From Clostridia bacterium (GTDB lineage: Bacteria; Bacillota_A; Clostridia; Christensenellales; Aristaeellaceae): a stretch of DNA of 6,162 nucleotides. How positions within the stretch are numbered: the first letter of the stretch is position 1; each line of letters starts with the position of its first letter. The DNA lies in the NCBI GenBank assembly GCA_017530275.1, contig JAFXMP010000059.1, forward strand, positions 1 through 6,162. Direction: 5' to 3'. Both the position numbers and the translations under genes were made by a program. Below are positions 1 to 4,812 of the stretch, piece after piece. Under the pieces are notes generated by a model. That model searched no databases. It saw only the letters and a list, made by a program, of their open reading frames with translations, and was not told where the DNA came from.

Positions 1-414
1 GACGACGGCAATTCCATCCGCCGCCGCAGGGAATGCATTCATTGCGGCCGCCGGTTTACCACGTATGAAAAGGTAGAAGTGCAGCAGCTGCTGGTGGTGA
101 AAAAGGATAATTCCCGGGAATTGTTCGATCCCCAGAAAGTGCGCAGCGGCATCATCGCGGCTTGCCACAAGCGGCCCGTTTCCGCCGCCGATATTGAAAA
201 GGTGGTCAATTCCATCGAGCAGCTGGCTTACAACAATTTGCAGGAAGAAATCACCACCCGCCAGATCGGCGAAATGGTGATGGAAGCCCTGCGCAAGCTG
301 GACGAGGTGGCTTATATCCGCTTTGCCTCCGTGTACCGCTCCTTTACCGATATCCCCACCTTTATGCAGGAATTGAAAGCTTTGGTGGAGGACAGGGACG
401 AGAAGAAGGATTAA
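1..414 (+). CDS. nrdR: Transcriptional repressor NrdR, 5'-truncated by window edge
   Basis: NrdR is the ATP/dATP-sensing repressor of ribonucleotide reductase operons; it binds NrdR boxes upstream of nrd genes. The reading frame is open from base 1, and the visible 137 residues cover nearly the whole protein (family about 150 aa). Visible are the second half of the N-terminal zinc ribbon (RRRREC-IHC, cysteines at visible residues 12 and 15), the RRFTTYE motif, and the ATP-cone domain with KLDEVAYIRFASVYRSF near the C-terminus, a family hallmark. The first zinc cysteine pair (usually CPFC) and roughly 15-20 N-terminal residues lie left of the window. An in-frame GTG at 79 is internal and not the true start, because conserved zinc-ribbon sequence continues upstream of it. 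No NrdR box or nrd gene is visible here, so its targets are elsewhere. A hairpin element and a terminator follow the stop. Confidence 0.96.
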   Translation, partial: DDGNSIRRRRECIHCGRRFTTYEKVEVQQLLVVKKDNSRELFDPQKVRSGIIAACHKRPVSAADIEKVVNSIEQLAYNNLQEEITTRQIGEMVMEALRKLDEVAYIRFASVYRSFTDIPTFMQELKALVEDRDEKKD

Positions 415-424
415 AAACGGGGCT

Positions 425-547
425 TAGAGTGGAGAGTTTAGAGTTGAGATGATATAGTGTTTCAATTTCTTCGGATTCCAAATTGTTCCCTTATATAAAT
501 CTCAACTCTCAACTCCCAACTCTCAACTCTCTTTCAGCGCTCCAAAC
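425..547. repeat. Heptad-repeat inverted hairpin element, copy 1
   Basis: A left arm (426-450) of 7-nt units AGAGTGG, AGAGTTT, AGAGTTG, AGAT faces a right arm starting at 499 of units CTCAACT, CTCAACT, CCCAACT, CTCAACT (501-528). Bases 426-450 are complementary to 499-523 at 22 of 25 positions, giving a long imperfect stem with a 48-nt AT-rich loop. The element begins 10 nt after the nrdR stop codon and ends just before the intrinsic terminator. A related element is at 5360-5482: the two share 14 bases at the left end, 13 bases at the inner edge of the left arm (440-452), and 9 of 10 bases at the right end. Heptad-type short repeats are known as dispersed elements in several bacterial groups. 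I cannot say whether this is a mobile miniature element, an RNA structure or a remnant. Confidence 0.8.
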
Positions 548-549
548 CG

Positions 550-575
550 CCGCAGAAAATTTTCTGCGGATTTTT
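550..575 (+). terminator. Intrinsic terminator after nrdR
   Basis: A perfect 20-bp palindrome, CCGCAGAAAA joined to TTTTCTGCGG (550-569), is followed by A and then five T residues (571-575). The folded RNA would keep the GC-rich outer stem of six or more pairs with an AU-rich loop. It separates nrdR from the YtrA-type operon downstream. Confidence 0.85.
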
Positions 576-587
576 CATTTTTGGGTA

Positions 588-616
588 TTGCTTTTTTGAT
601 TGTATTAGTGTATTAT
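588..616 (+). promoter_or_regulatory. Putative promoter of the GntR-ABC operon
   Basis: The -35 candidate TTGCTT (588-593) and -10 candidate TATTAT (611-616, one mismatch from consensus) are 17 bp apart. The implied transcription start is near 622-624, about 33 nt before the regulator's ATG. The -10 box lies inside the inverted repeat at 605-632, as expected for a repressed promoter. The -35 is weak (three matches). Confidence 0.6.
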
Positions 617-632
617 TTACATAGTTCACTAA
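605..632. promoter_or_regulatory. Putative operator for the YtrA-type GntR regulator
   Basis: The half-site TTAGTGTA (605-612) is mirrored by TTCACTAA (625-632), matching at 7 of 8 positions across a 12-bp spacer; four of the six inner positions also pair, so 11 of 14 half-positions are symmetric. The repeat covers the -10 box and the likely start site. B. subtilis YtrA is known to bind an AGTG...CACT type inverted repeat in its own promoter, so autorepression by the protein encoded at 656-1027 is the natural reading. Binding itself is inferred. Confidence 0.65.
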
Positions 633-655
633 AGCACTAGGGGAGGGGGGAGCGG

Positions 656-1027
656 ATGCAGTTCGATCCTATGCGGCCCATTTGGCTGCAGGTGATGGGA
701 GAAATCGAAACGTCCATCGCCGCAGGGGAGCGTAAGGCCGGAGAAAAGCTGCCGGGAGGCCGGGAACTGGCCGTCGCCTACGGCATCAATCCCAACACCG
801 CCGCCCGGGTGTATCAGGAACTGGAAAAAGCGGGAATTTGCGAAACCCGGCGGGGCATGGGCACCTATGTGACCGCAGACGCGGAGCGGATCGAGGCCCT
901 GCGGGAGGAACTGGCCCGGCAGGCGGTCGGCCTGTTTCTGGGAAAAATGAAAAATTTGGGCATCTCGCGGCAGGAAGCCGCAGAGATGATCCTGAAGGAG
1001 GAATTAAGCGAAGATGCTGGAGAGTAA
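656..1027 (+). CDS. GntR-family transcriptional regulator, YtrA subfamily
   Basis: A 123-residue DNA-binding repressor. Residues about 8-72 form a GntR winged helix: PIWLQVMGEIETSIAAGE is the first helix region, LPGGRELA and NPNTAARVYQELEKAG cover the helix-turn-helix, and RRGMGTYV is the wing. The C-terminal part (about 75-120) is a short helical pair with no room for a FadR, HutC or MocR effector domain; that short tail and the length near 120 aa define the YtrA subfamily. The ATG at 656 follows a strong purine-rich ribosome binding site (GGGGAGGGGGGAG, 640-652). It overlaps the next gene by 14 nt, so the two are translationally linked. YtrA-type regulators usually repress their own operon with an ABC transporter and often respond to cell-wall-active compounds. 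The inducer here is unknown. Confidence 0.92.
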   Translation: MQFDPMRPIWLQVMGEIETSIAAGERKAGEKLPGGRELAVAYGINPNTAARVYQELEKAGICETRRGMGTYVTADAERIEALREELARQAVGLFLGKMKNLGISRQEAAEMILKEELSEDAGE

Positions 1028-1712
1028 GGAATTGACCAAGGTTTTCGGATCGAAAACCGCGGTGGATCACGTGGATTTGAAATTGGAAAAGGGGCACGTG
1101 TACGCTATGCTGGGTCCCAACGGCAGCGGCAAAACCACCTGGATGAAAATGGCGGCGGGGTTGATCAAGCCCACCTCCGGTCAGGTGCTGTTTGAAGGCG
1201 CCCCGGTGAGCATCGAAAGCCGGAAGTACGTGGCCTATATGTCCACGGAGCCCTATTTCTACGCTTGGATGACGGTGAAGGATGTGGGTAAATACTACGA
1301 AGATTTCTTTGAGGATTTTTCCTATGACCGCTATCTGGAACTGCTCAAACAAATGGAATTGACGGAGGAAATGAAAACAAAAACCCTGTCCTCAGGCATG
1401 ATGGCCAAGCTGAAAATTGCCGTCACCATGGCCCGTGACGCCAAGGTGTACATGCTGGACGAGCCTTTCAACGGCATCGACCTGCTGGCCCGGGACGAGA
1501 TCCGCGCCTGCATTCTGCAATACGCCACGGAAGATAAACTGCTGCTCATGTCCAGCCATCTGGTGGAGGAGATGGAAGCGGTGGCCGACAGGGCGGTGTT
1601 CATCAAGGAAGGCAAACTGGTGGAAAATGTGGACCTGGAAACCATGCGGGCCGAGCAGGGCGTGTCTATGGCGGACCGCTACCGGCAGATTTACGGCCAT
1701 ACGGAGGGGTGA
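1014..1712 (+). CDS. ABC transporter ATP-binding protein (YtrB/BcrA-like)
   Basis: A 232-residue cytoplasmic ATPase subunit expected to energise the permease encoded next. Motifs in order: Walker A GPNGSGKTT (34-42), signature LSSGM (125-129, a variant of LSGGQ), Walker B VYMLDEP (145-151; Asp149, catalytic Glu150), D-loop GID (154-156) and the switch histidine in SSH (His182). The Q-loop position, in the segment MSTEPYFYAWMTV, appears to carry Thr78 instead of the usual Gln. The ATG at 1014 overlaps the regulator's end; AAGGAGG at 995-1001 is 12 nt upstream, slightly far but usable given translational coupling. The stop overlaps the alternative GTG of the next gene. The family includes exporters for antibiotic resistance and envelope stress as well as poorly defined transporters; the substrate cannot be read from the sequence. 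Confidence 0.93.
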   Translation: MLESKELTKVFGSKTAVDHVDLKLEKGHVYAMLGPNGSGKTTWMKMAAGLIKPTSGQVLFEGAPVSIESRKYVAYMSTEPYFYAWMTVKDVGKYYEDFFEDFSYDRYLELLKQMELTEEMKTKTLSSGMMAKLKIAVTMARDAKVYMLDEPFNGIDLLARDEIRACILQYATEDKLLLMSSHLVEEMEAVADRAVFIKEGKLVENVDLETMRAEQGVSMADRYRQIYGHTEG

Positions 1713-1717
1713 AACAA

Positions 1718-2473
1718 ATGTTCAAGCTGATGAAATATGAATTCAGGAAAACGTGGATCACCAAGCTGGTGATATTGGGCATCACCGCCGCCCTGGAAGC
1801 GCTGTTCCTGGTATCGCTTTACGCGGACTTTGAGGATACGCTGGCCCTGGCCATTGGGCTTTTGACGGCTGTGGCTACCATGGGCGTGCTGGTGATCGGC
1901 CTGGAAAGCGTGCTGACGCTGCACCGGGATATGAACACCAAGCAGAGCTACATGCTGTTTATGACCCCCAACAGCAGCTATAAGATTTTGGGGGCCAAGG
2001 TGCTGGAATGCAGCCTGTCCATCCTGGTCACCGGGGCGTTCTTCTTCGCCCTGGGGGCCCTGGACATCACCCTGCTGTTCGCTAAATCCGGCGAGCTGAG
2101 CCAGCTTTGGGATTTGATTCAGAGTATCCTGGAGAATTTCTCCATTGCCGGCCATCCGCTGACCTTTGATACGAAGACCATGGCAGCGGTCGTCTTTAAC
2201 CTGCTCACCGGCTGGATCCTCATGGTGAACACCGCCTATCTGGCCGACGTGGTGAGCTCTGCCCTGCTGAACGGTAAAAAGTTCAACGGCCTTCTCAGTT
2301 TCGTGCTGTTCCTGCTCCTGACCTGGTTTACCGACTGGACGGCGCGGAAGATCACTTCCGGTATCCTCGATTCCATTCCGATGCTGGTGGTGTTCAGCCT
2401 GATCAACCTGGCGTATGCGGCTGTCATGTACGTGATCACCGCCCAGATCATGGAACGGAAGTTAAGCGTATAA
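1718..2473 (+). CDS. ABC-2-like permease subunit, six-helix membrane protein
   Basis: A membrane protein of 251 residues with an N-terminal MFKLMKYEFRKTW segment (basic, amphipathic), typical of ABC-2-like permeases. Hydrophobic spans are seen at roughly 15-35, 42-66, 96-120, 155-178, 190-207 and 220-242, consistent with six helices; a soluble stretch of about 30 residues (122-152) separates helices 3 and 4. I prefer ATG 1718 because GGAGGGG (1703-1709) is 8 nt upstream; the GTG at 1709, which overlaps the ATPase stop, would have that Shine-Dalgarno touching it. With GTG the protein would be 254 aa. Operon position and spacing mark it as the partner of the upstream ATPase. Sequence conservation in such permeases is low, so the substrate is unknown. 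Confidence 0.82.
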   Translation: MFKLMKYEFRKTWITKLVILGITAALEALFLVSLYADFEDTLALAIGLLTAVATMGVLVIGLESVLTLHRDMNTKQSYMLFMTPNSSYKILGAKVLECSLSILVTGAFFFALGALDITLLFAKSGELSQLWDLIQSILENFSIAGHPLTFDTKTMAAVVFNLLTGWILMVNTAYLADVVSSALLNGKKFNGLLSFVLFLLLTWFTDWTARKITSGILDSIPMLVVFSLINLAYAAVMYVITAQIMERKLSV

Positions 2474-2490
2474 ACCGCACCAAAAGAAAG

Positions 2491-2516
2491 CGTCTCCCGG
2501 ACGGGGGACGTTTTTT
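2491..2516 (+). terminator. Intrinsic terminator of the GntR-ABC operon
   Basis: CGTCTCCC (2491-2498) pairs with GGGGGACG (2503-2510) in an 8-bp stem with one G-U pair and a 4-nt loop GGAC, followed directly by six T residues (2511-2516). It lies 17 nt after the permease stop codon. Confidence 0.92.
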
Positions 2517-2538
2517 CAGTGAGGGAAAAAGGAAACGC

Positions 2539-2564
2539 AAAAAGCCGCCCTGTTTCAGGCGGCT
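2539..2564 (-). terminator. Intrinsic terminator of rpmB
   Basis: Read on the - strand, AGCCGCC (2564-2558) pairs with GGCGGCT (2549-2543) in a 7-bp GC-rich stem, followed by a T tract given by the five A residues at 2539-2543 on the + strand. It lies 20 nt past the rpmB stop. Together with the + strand terminator at 2491-2516 it forms a convergent pair insulating the two transcripts. Confidence 0.88.
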
Positions 2565-2584
2565 GATTGCGGTGCGGCGGAAAA

Positions 2585-2821
2585 TCAGGCTTCTTCGCCA
2601 GCGGCTTCCGCGGCGGGAGCCAGCGCGGAGAGCATCATGCCGTTCTTGCGCATGGTGCGCATGCAGCGGGTGCACACGTTCACGCGGATGGGACGGCCGC
2701 CGATCACCACGCGCAGCTGCTGCACGTTGGGAGCCCATGTGCGGCTGCTCTTGCGGTTAGAATGGCTCACGTTGTGACCGGTCATCAAGCCCTTTTCGCA
2801 CACTTCACAAAACTTGCCCAT
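2585..2821 (-). CDS. rpmB: Large ribosomal subunit protein bL28
   Basis: A 78-residue protein of the 50S ribosomal subunit. The N-terminus MGKFCEVCEKGLMTGHNVSHSNRK is the L28 signature region, and RTWAPNVQQLRVV followed by RVNVCTRCMRT completes the fold. Four cysteines (5, 8, 50, 53) form the zinc ribbon, so this is the zinc-containing version. Many L28 proteins have about 62 residues; this one carries an Ala/Glu-rich C-terminal tail from about residue 64. The ATG at 2821 has GGAGG (2834-2830) 8 nt upstream; in-frame ATGs further upstream, including one at 2827, lack a properly spaced ribosome binding site and the protein before Met22 of the longer frame has no L28 similarity. The gene is monocistronic with its own promoter and terminator. 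Confidence 0.96.
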   Translation of the reverse strand: MGKFCEVCEKGLMTGHNVSHSNRKSSRTWAPNVQQLRVVIGGRPIRVNVCTRCMRTMRKNGMMLSALAPAAEAAGEEA

Positions 2822-2897
2822 TGTCATTACCTCCACGGGGGAATTGGTCATTTGGTGATGCGGAAAACCGCGATACATCCTCATTGACAGCTTAAAT

Positions 2898-2926
2898 ATT
2901 TTAGCATAACCTTAGTTGAAATGCAA
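2898..2926 (-). promoter_or_regulatory. Promoter of rpmB
   Basis: On the - strand, TTGCAT (2926-2921) and TAAAAT (2903-2898, five of six to consensus) are 17 bp apart. The start would be near 2891, giving a leader of about 70 nt before the rpmB ATG. The leader contains a small GCGG-TTTT-CCGC hairpin (2871-2860). Confidence 0.8.
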
Positions 2927-3212
2927 GCATTTTTTTCAAAGAAAGTGGCCTTTCGCCGCATTGTTTAATAAATCTGAAACATTTTTGGTTTTTCTTGCGG
3001 AACACAGCACAAAAAGATGCCGTAGGGACGCTATGGGCAGGCATATTTGGAGACGGACGCAGCATATACTGAAAACGCCCTCTGAGGTATGCAGGATGAG
3101 ACGGAATAAAAGGCTGTTTTATTACATTTCTTTTATAACAGATGAAGCAATTGTTACTTGTGTAAATCTTTCCGATTTTCGGCCTGATTGGGTAGAAATG
3201 GAACGAATTCTG
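2927..3212. other. Intergenic stretch between rpmB and the SH3-domain gene
   Basis: About 285 nt, richer in A and T than the flanking genes, between the rpmB promoter and the next promoter. It is open on the + strand (a 121-codon frame from 2916 to 3281), but that frame starts inside the rpmB promoter, lacks a ribosome binding site, has no recognisable domain and unusual composition, so I do not call it a gene. The only structure seen is a perfect AT-only inverted repeat, AATAAAA (3105-3111) and TTTTATT (3117-3123), plus minor 4-5 bp repeats. No known RNA family is recognised. Confidence 0.55.
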
Positions 3213-3221
3213 TGGTATAAT
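3213..3221 (+). promoter_or_regulatory. Extended -10 promoter for the SH3-domain gene
   Basis: TGG followed by a perfect TATAAT (3216-3221) gives the TGnTATAAT extended -10 form. No good -35 exists at 16-18 bp; the nearest TTG-containing hexamer, TTGGGT (3188-3193), is 22 bp away, which suits an extended -10 promoter that does not need a strong -35. The start would be near 3228, giving a leader of about 53 nt. Confidence 0.7.
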
Positions 3222-3280
3222 CGTATCAGTCGGGCAGTGAACGCCTGGATTGCTCCATTTATGGAAAGGAAGAGAGAATA

Positions 3281-4540
3281 ATGAAGAGGCCCGTAATCAT
3301 TTCCCTTTGCGCGCTGCTGATGGCGGCGGTGATGTTCTTTGCGGTGATCCCGGCCAACGCGGACGGCGGCGCAAGCGCTTTTTACATGTATGTCCAAACC
3401 GGCAACACGGGGCGGCTGCACCTGCGGGCGCTGCCTACGGTGAACGCTCAGAGCCTGGGCCTGTTTTACAACGGCACGCCGGTGCTGGTGGAGAATATCA
3501 GCGGCGGCTGGGCGCTGGTGCAGGTGAACGGGCAAAGAGGCTATATGAGCATGAATTGCCTTTCGGCTATCCCGCCTGTCAATCCTACCGGCACCCCTGT
3601 GCCCACGGAGTACACCACCCTGTATATCCAAACGGGCAATAGCGGGAAACTGCATCTGCGGGAGTACGCCAGCCAGAACGCCCGGTCCCTGGGGTTGTAT
3701 CCCAACGGCACCGCCGTGACGGTCACAACCCGGTCAGGGCAATGGGCATATGTGAATGTGGGCGGCGTTTACGGCTATATGATGCTGAAATTCCTCTCCG
3801 CAGCAGGTCCTGTTACGCCCACGGTCCAGCCCACGCTGAATCCCAGCATCGCCACGCTGATGTATGTCCGCACGGGCAATGCCGGAAAACTGCACCTGCG
3901 GGAATACGCCAGCCAGAATGCCCGGTCTCTGGGCCTGTTTCCCAACGGCACCCTGCTGTATGCGGTGAACCTGGGCAACGGATGGAGCCAGGTGAGCGTG
4001 AACGGCCTGTCCGGCTATATGATGACCCAATTCCTTGCGGTCTCTTCCTCCAATATTACGCCCGCGCCGGTAACGCCCGTTCCCGTGCCCACTGAGTTCA
4101 CGCTGATGTATATTGCCACCGGCAACAGCGGGAAACTGAATCTGCGGGAAAACATGAGCACGGACGCCGCTTCGCTGGGCCAGTATCCCAATGGCACACA
4201 GGTGTCTGTGATTGCCAATTATGGGACGTGGGCCTATGTGTACGTGGACGGGAAAATGGGCTACATGATGACCCGATACCTCGCCGCCTATCAGACCGGC
4301 ATCATCACCCCCACGCCCATGCCGGGAACAACGCCTGCCCCGCTTTCTTCCGCCACGGTGCAGCAGCCCAACAATTCCTTCGTGTATCTTCGCTCCTCCC
4401 GCAGCAGCAACGGCACCGCCAACGTGATCTGCCAGGTGCCCAGCGGCAGTGTGGTAACTGTGGTGGAATGGGGCCAATGGTGGAGCAAAATTCTCTATAA
4501 CGGCATGGAAGGCTATATCGTAACCCATTACCTGAAATAA
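3281..4540 (+). CDS. Secreted protein with five tandem bacterial SH3 domains
   Basis: A 419-residue exported protein. A signal peptide covers residues 1-27: MKR, a hydrophobic core to about 23, then cleavage after ANA. The rest is five SH3b (SH3_3-like) domains at about 35-97, 113-174, 192-254, 274-336 and 365-419. Domains 1-4 share YxxTGNxGKLxLR, SLGxYPNGT and GYMM/GYMS-xxxL; domain 5 is diverged and lacks the TGNxGKL stretch. Pro/Thr-rich linkers (such as PTGTPVPT and TPAPVTPVPVPT) join them. There is no catalytic domain, LPXTG motif, C-terminal membrane anchor or valid lipobox (Cys10 is inside the signal core). SH3b domains usually bind peptidoglycan or other cell wall polymers, so a wall-associated binding or adaptor role is inferred. 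The ATG follows an AAGGAAGAGAG ribosome binding site. It has its own promoter and terminator, so it is a single-gene unit. Confidence 0.9.
   Translation: MKRPVIISLCALLMAAVMFFAVIPANADGGASAFYMYVQTGNTGRLHLRALPTVNAQSLGLFYNGTPVLVENISGGWALVQVNGQRGYMSMNCLSAIPPVNPTGTPVPTEYTTLYIQTGNSGKLHLREYASQNARSLGLYPNGTAVTVTTRSGQWAYVNVGGVYGYMMLKFLSAAGPVTPTVQPTLNPSIATLMYVRTGNAGKLHLREYASQNARSLGLFPNGTLLYAVNLGNGWSQVSVNGLSGYMMTQFLAVSSSNITPAPVTPVPVPTEFTLMYIATGNSGKLNLRENMSTDAASLGQYPNGTQVSVIANYGTWAYVYVDGKMGYMMTRYLAAYQTGIITPTPMPGTTPAPLSSATVQQPNNSFVYLRSSRSSNGTANVICQVPSGSVVTVVEWGQWWSKILYNGMEGYIVTHYLK
3617..4042 (+). repeat. Near-identical tandem SH3 coding repeats (domains 2 and 3)
   Basis: Inside the SH3-domain gene, the codons for residues 122-144 (3644-3712) and 202-224 (3884-3952) differ at 8 of 69 bases, and seven of these differences are silent; the only amino acid change is Tyr to Phe before PNGT. 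The offset is exactly 240 nt (80 codons). This suggests duplication of a domain-plus-linker unit, followed by selection to keep the protein sequence. Confidence 0.8.
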
Positions 4541-4576
4541 CAGGAAACAGGGAAACGTTTCATCCGCTCCCGATTT

Positions 4577-4605
4577 TCCCCGTGTTATAACCGCGGGGAT
4601 TTTTT
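4577..4605 (+). terminator. Intrinsic terminator of the SH3-domain gene
   Basis: TCCCCG (4577-4582) pairs with CGGGGA (4594-4599), extendable by a T-G and a G-C pair, followed by six T residues (4600-4605). It lies 36 nt after the stop codon. Confidence 0.87.
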
Positions 4606-4690
4606 CTTGGCTTTTTTTGCATTTTTACAAATTTGCATATAATTTGACCAGAAGGGAAATGGCTTTCGACAAAATATTCGCTTTGGACTA

Positions 4691-4719
4691 TTGACATTTC
4701 CCCATTCCTGTGGTTTAAT
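4691..4719 (+). promoter_or_regulatory. Promoter of the XRE-cupin regulator gene
   Basis: A perfect -35 TTGACA (4691-4696) and a -10 TTTAAT (4714-4719, five of six) are spaced by 17 bp. Transcription would start near 4726, leaving a leader of about 87 nt that contains both palindromes at 4734-4752 and 4768-4785. Confidence 0.85.
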
Positions 4720-4733
4720 GTTTTCTGCCTTGA

Positions 4734-4752
4734 AGTTTAGAAATTCTAAACT
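4734..4752. promoter_or_regulatory. Palindrome 1, putative operator of the XRE-cupin regulator
   Basis: AGTTTAGAA (4734-4742) and TTCTAAACT (4744-4752) are perfect reverse complements around a single central A, a 19-bp perfect palindrome. The AGTTTAG-N5-CTAAAC core recurs at 4768-4785. It begins about 8 bp after the predicted transcription start, where a bound repressor could block early elongation or open-complex escape. Binding by the adjacent regulator is inferred. Confidence 0.72.
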
Positions 4753-4767
4753 ATCATGACGATTTCC

Positions 4768-4792
4768 AGTTTAGCGATGCTAAACATTTTTT
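4768..4792 (+). promoter_or_regulatory. Palindrome 2, putative operator or attenuator-like hairpin
   Basis: GTTTAGC (4769-4775) and GCTAAAC (4779-4785) are perfect inverted repeats around GAT, sharing the AGTTTAG-N5-CTAAAC core of palindrome 1. The two centres (4743 and 4777) are 34 bp apart. After one A come six T residues (4787-4792), so in RNA the 7-bp hairpin plus U tract also resembles a weak intrinsic terminator in front of the regulator. Paired protein binding sites are the more likely reading because the same core occurs twice; an attenuator is the alternative. Confidence 0.65.
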
Positions 4793-4812
4793 CGGAGAGG
4801 GGGAGAGGAAGA

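Noticed and set aside
501..531. Heptad tandem repeats as a CRISPR array
   Set aside because: The units are only 7 nt with no spacers and form the arm of an inverted repeat.
786..1352. 188-codon open frame on the - strand over the GntR and ATPase genes
   Set aside because: It is antisense to two clearly recognised genes and its protein has no family features; a by-product of GC-biased codon use.
2916..3281. 121-codon open frame on the + strand between rpmB and the SH3-domain gene
   Set aside because: It starts inside the rpmB promoter, has no ribosome binding site, shows no recognisable domain, and runs through the extended -10 promoter of the next gene.
3281..3361. Lipoprotein signal at Cys10 of the SH3-domain protein
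   Set aside because: The cysteine is within the hydrophobic core near the N-terminus and the preceding residues do not form a lipobox; an ANA signal peptidase I site at residues 25-27 fits better.
3734..4528. 264-codon open frame on the - strand over the SH3-domain gene
   Set aside because: It mirrors the repeated SH3 coding sequence (His/Gly-rich translation) and has no start signals.
4638..4643. Perfect TATAAT as an upstream promoter for the XRE-cupin gene
   Set aside because: No -35 at a usable distance (the region is a T tract from the preceding terminator), and the pair at 4691-4719 is much better.
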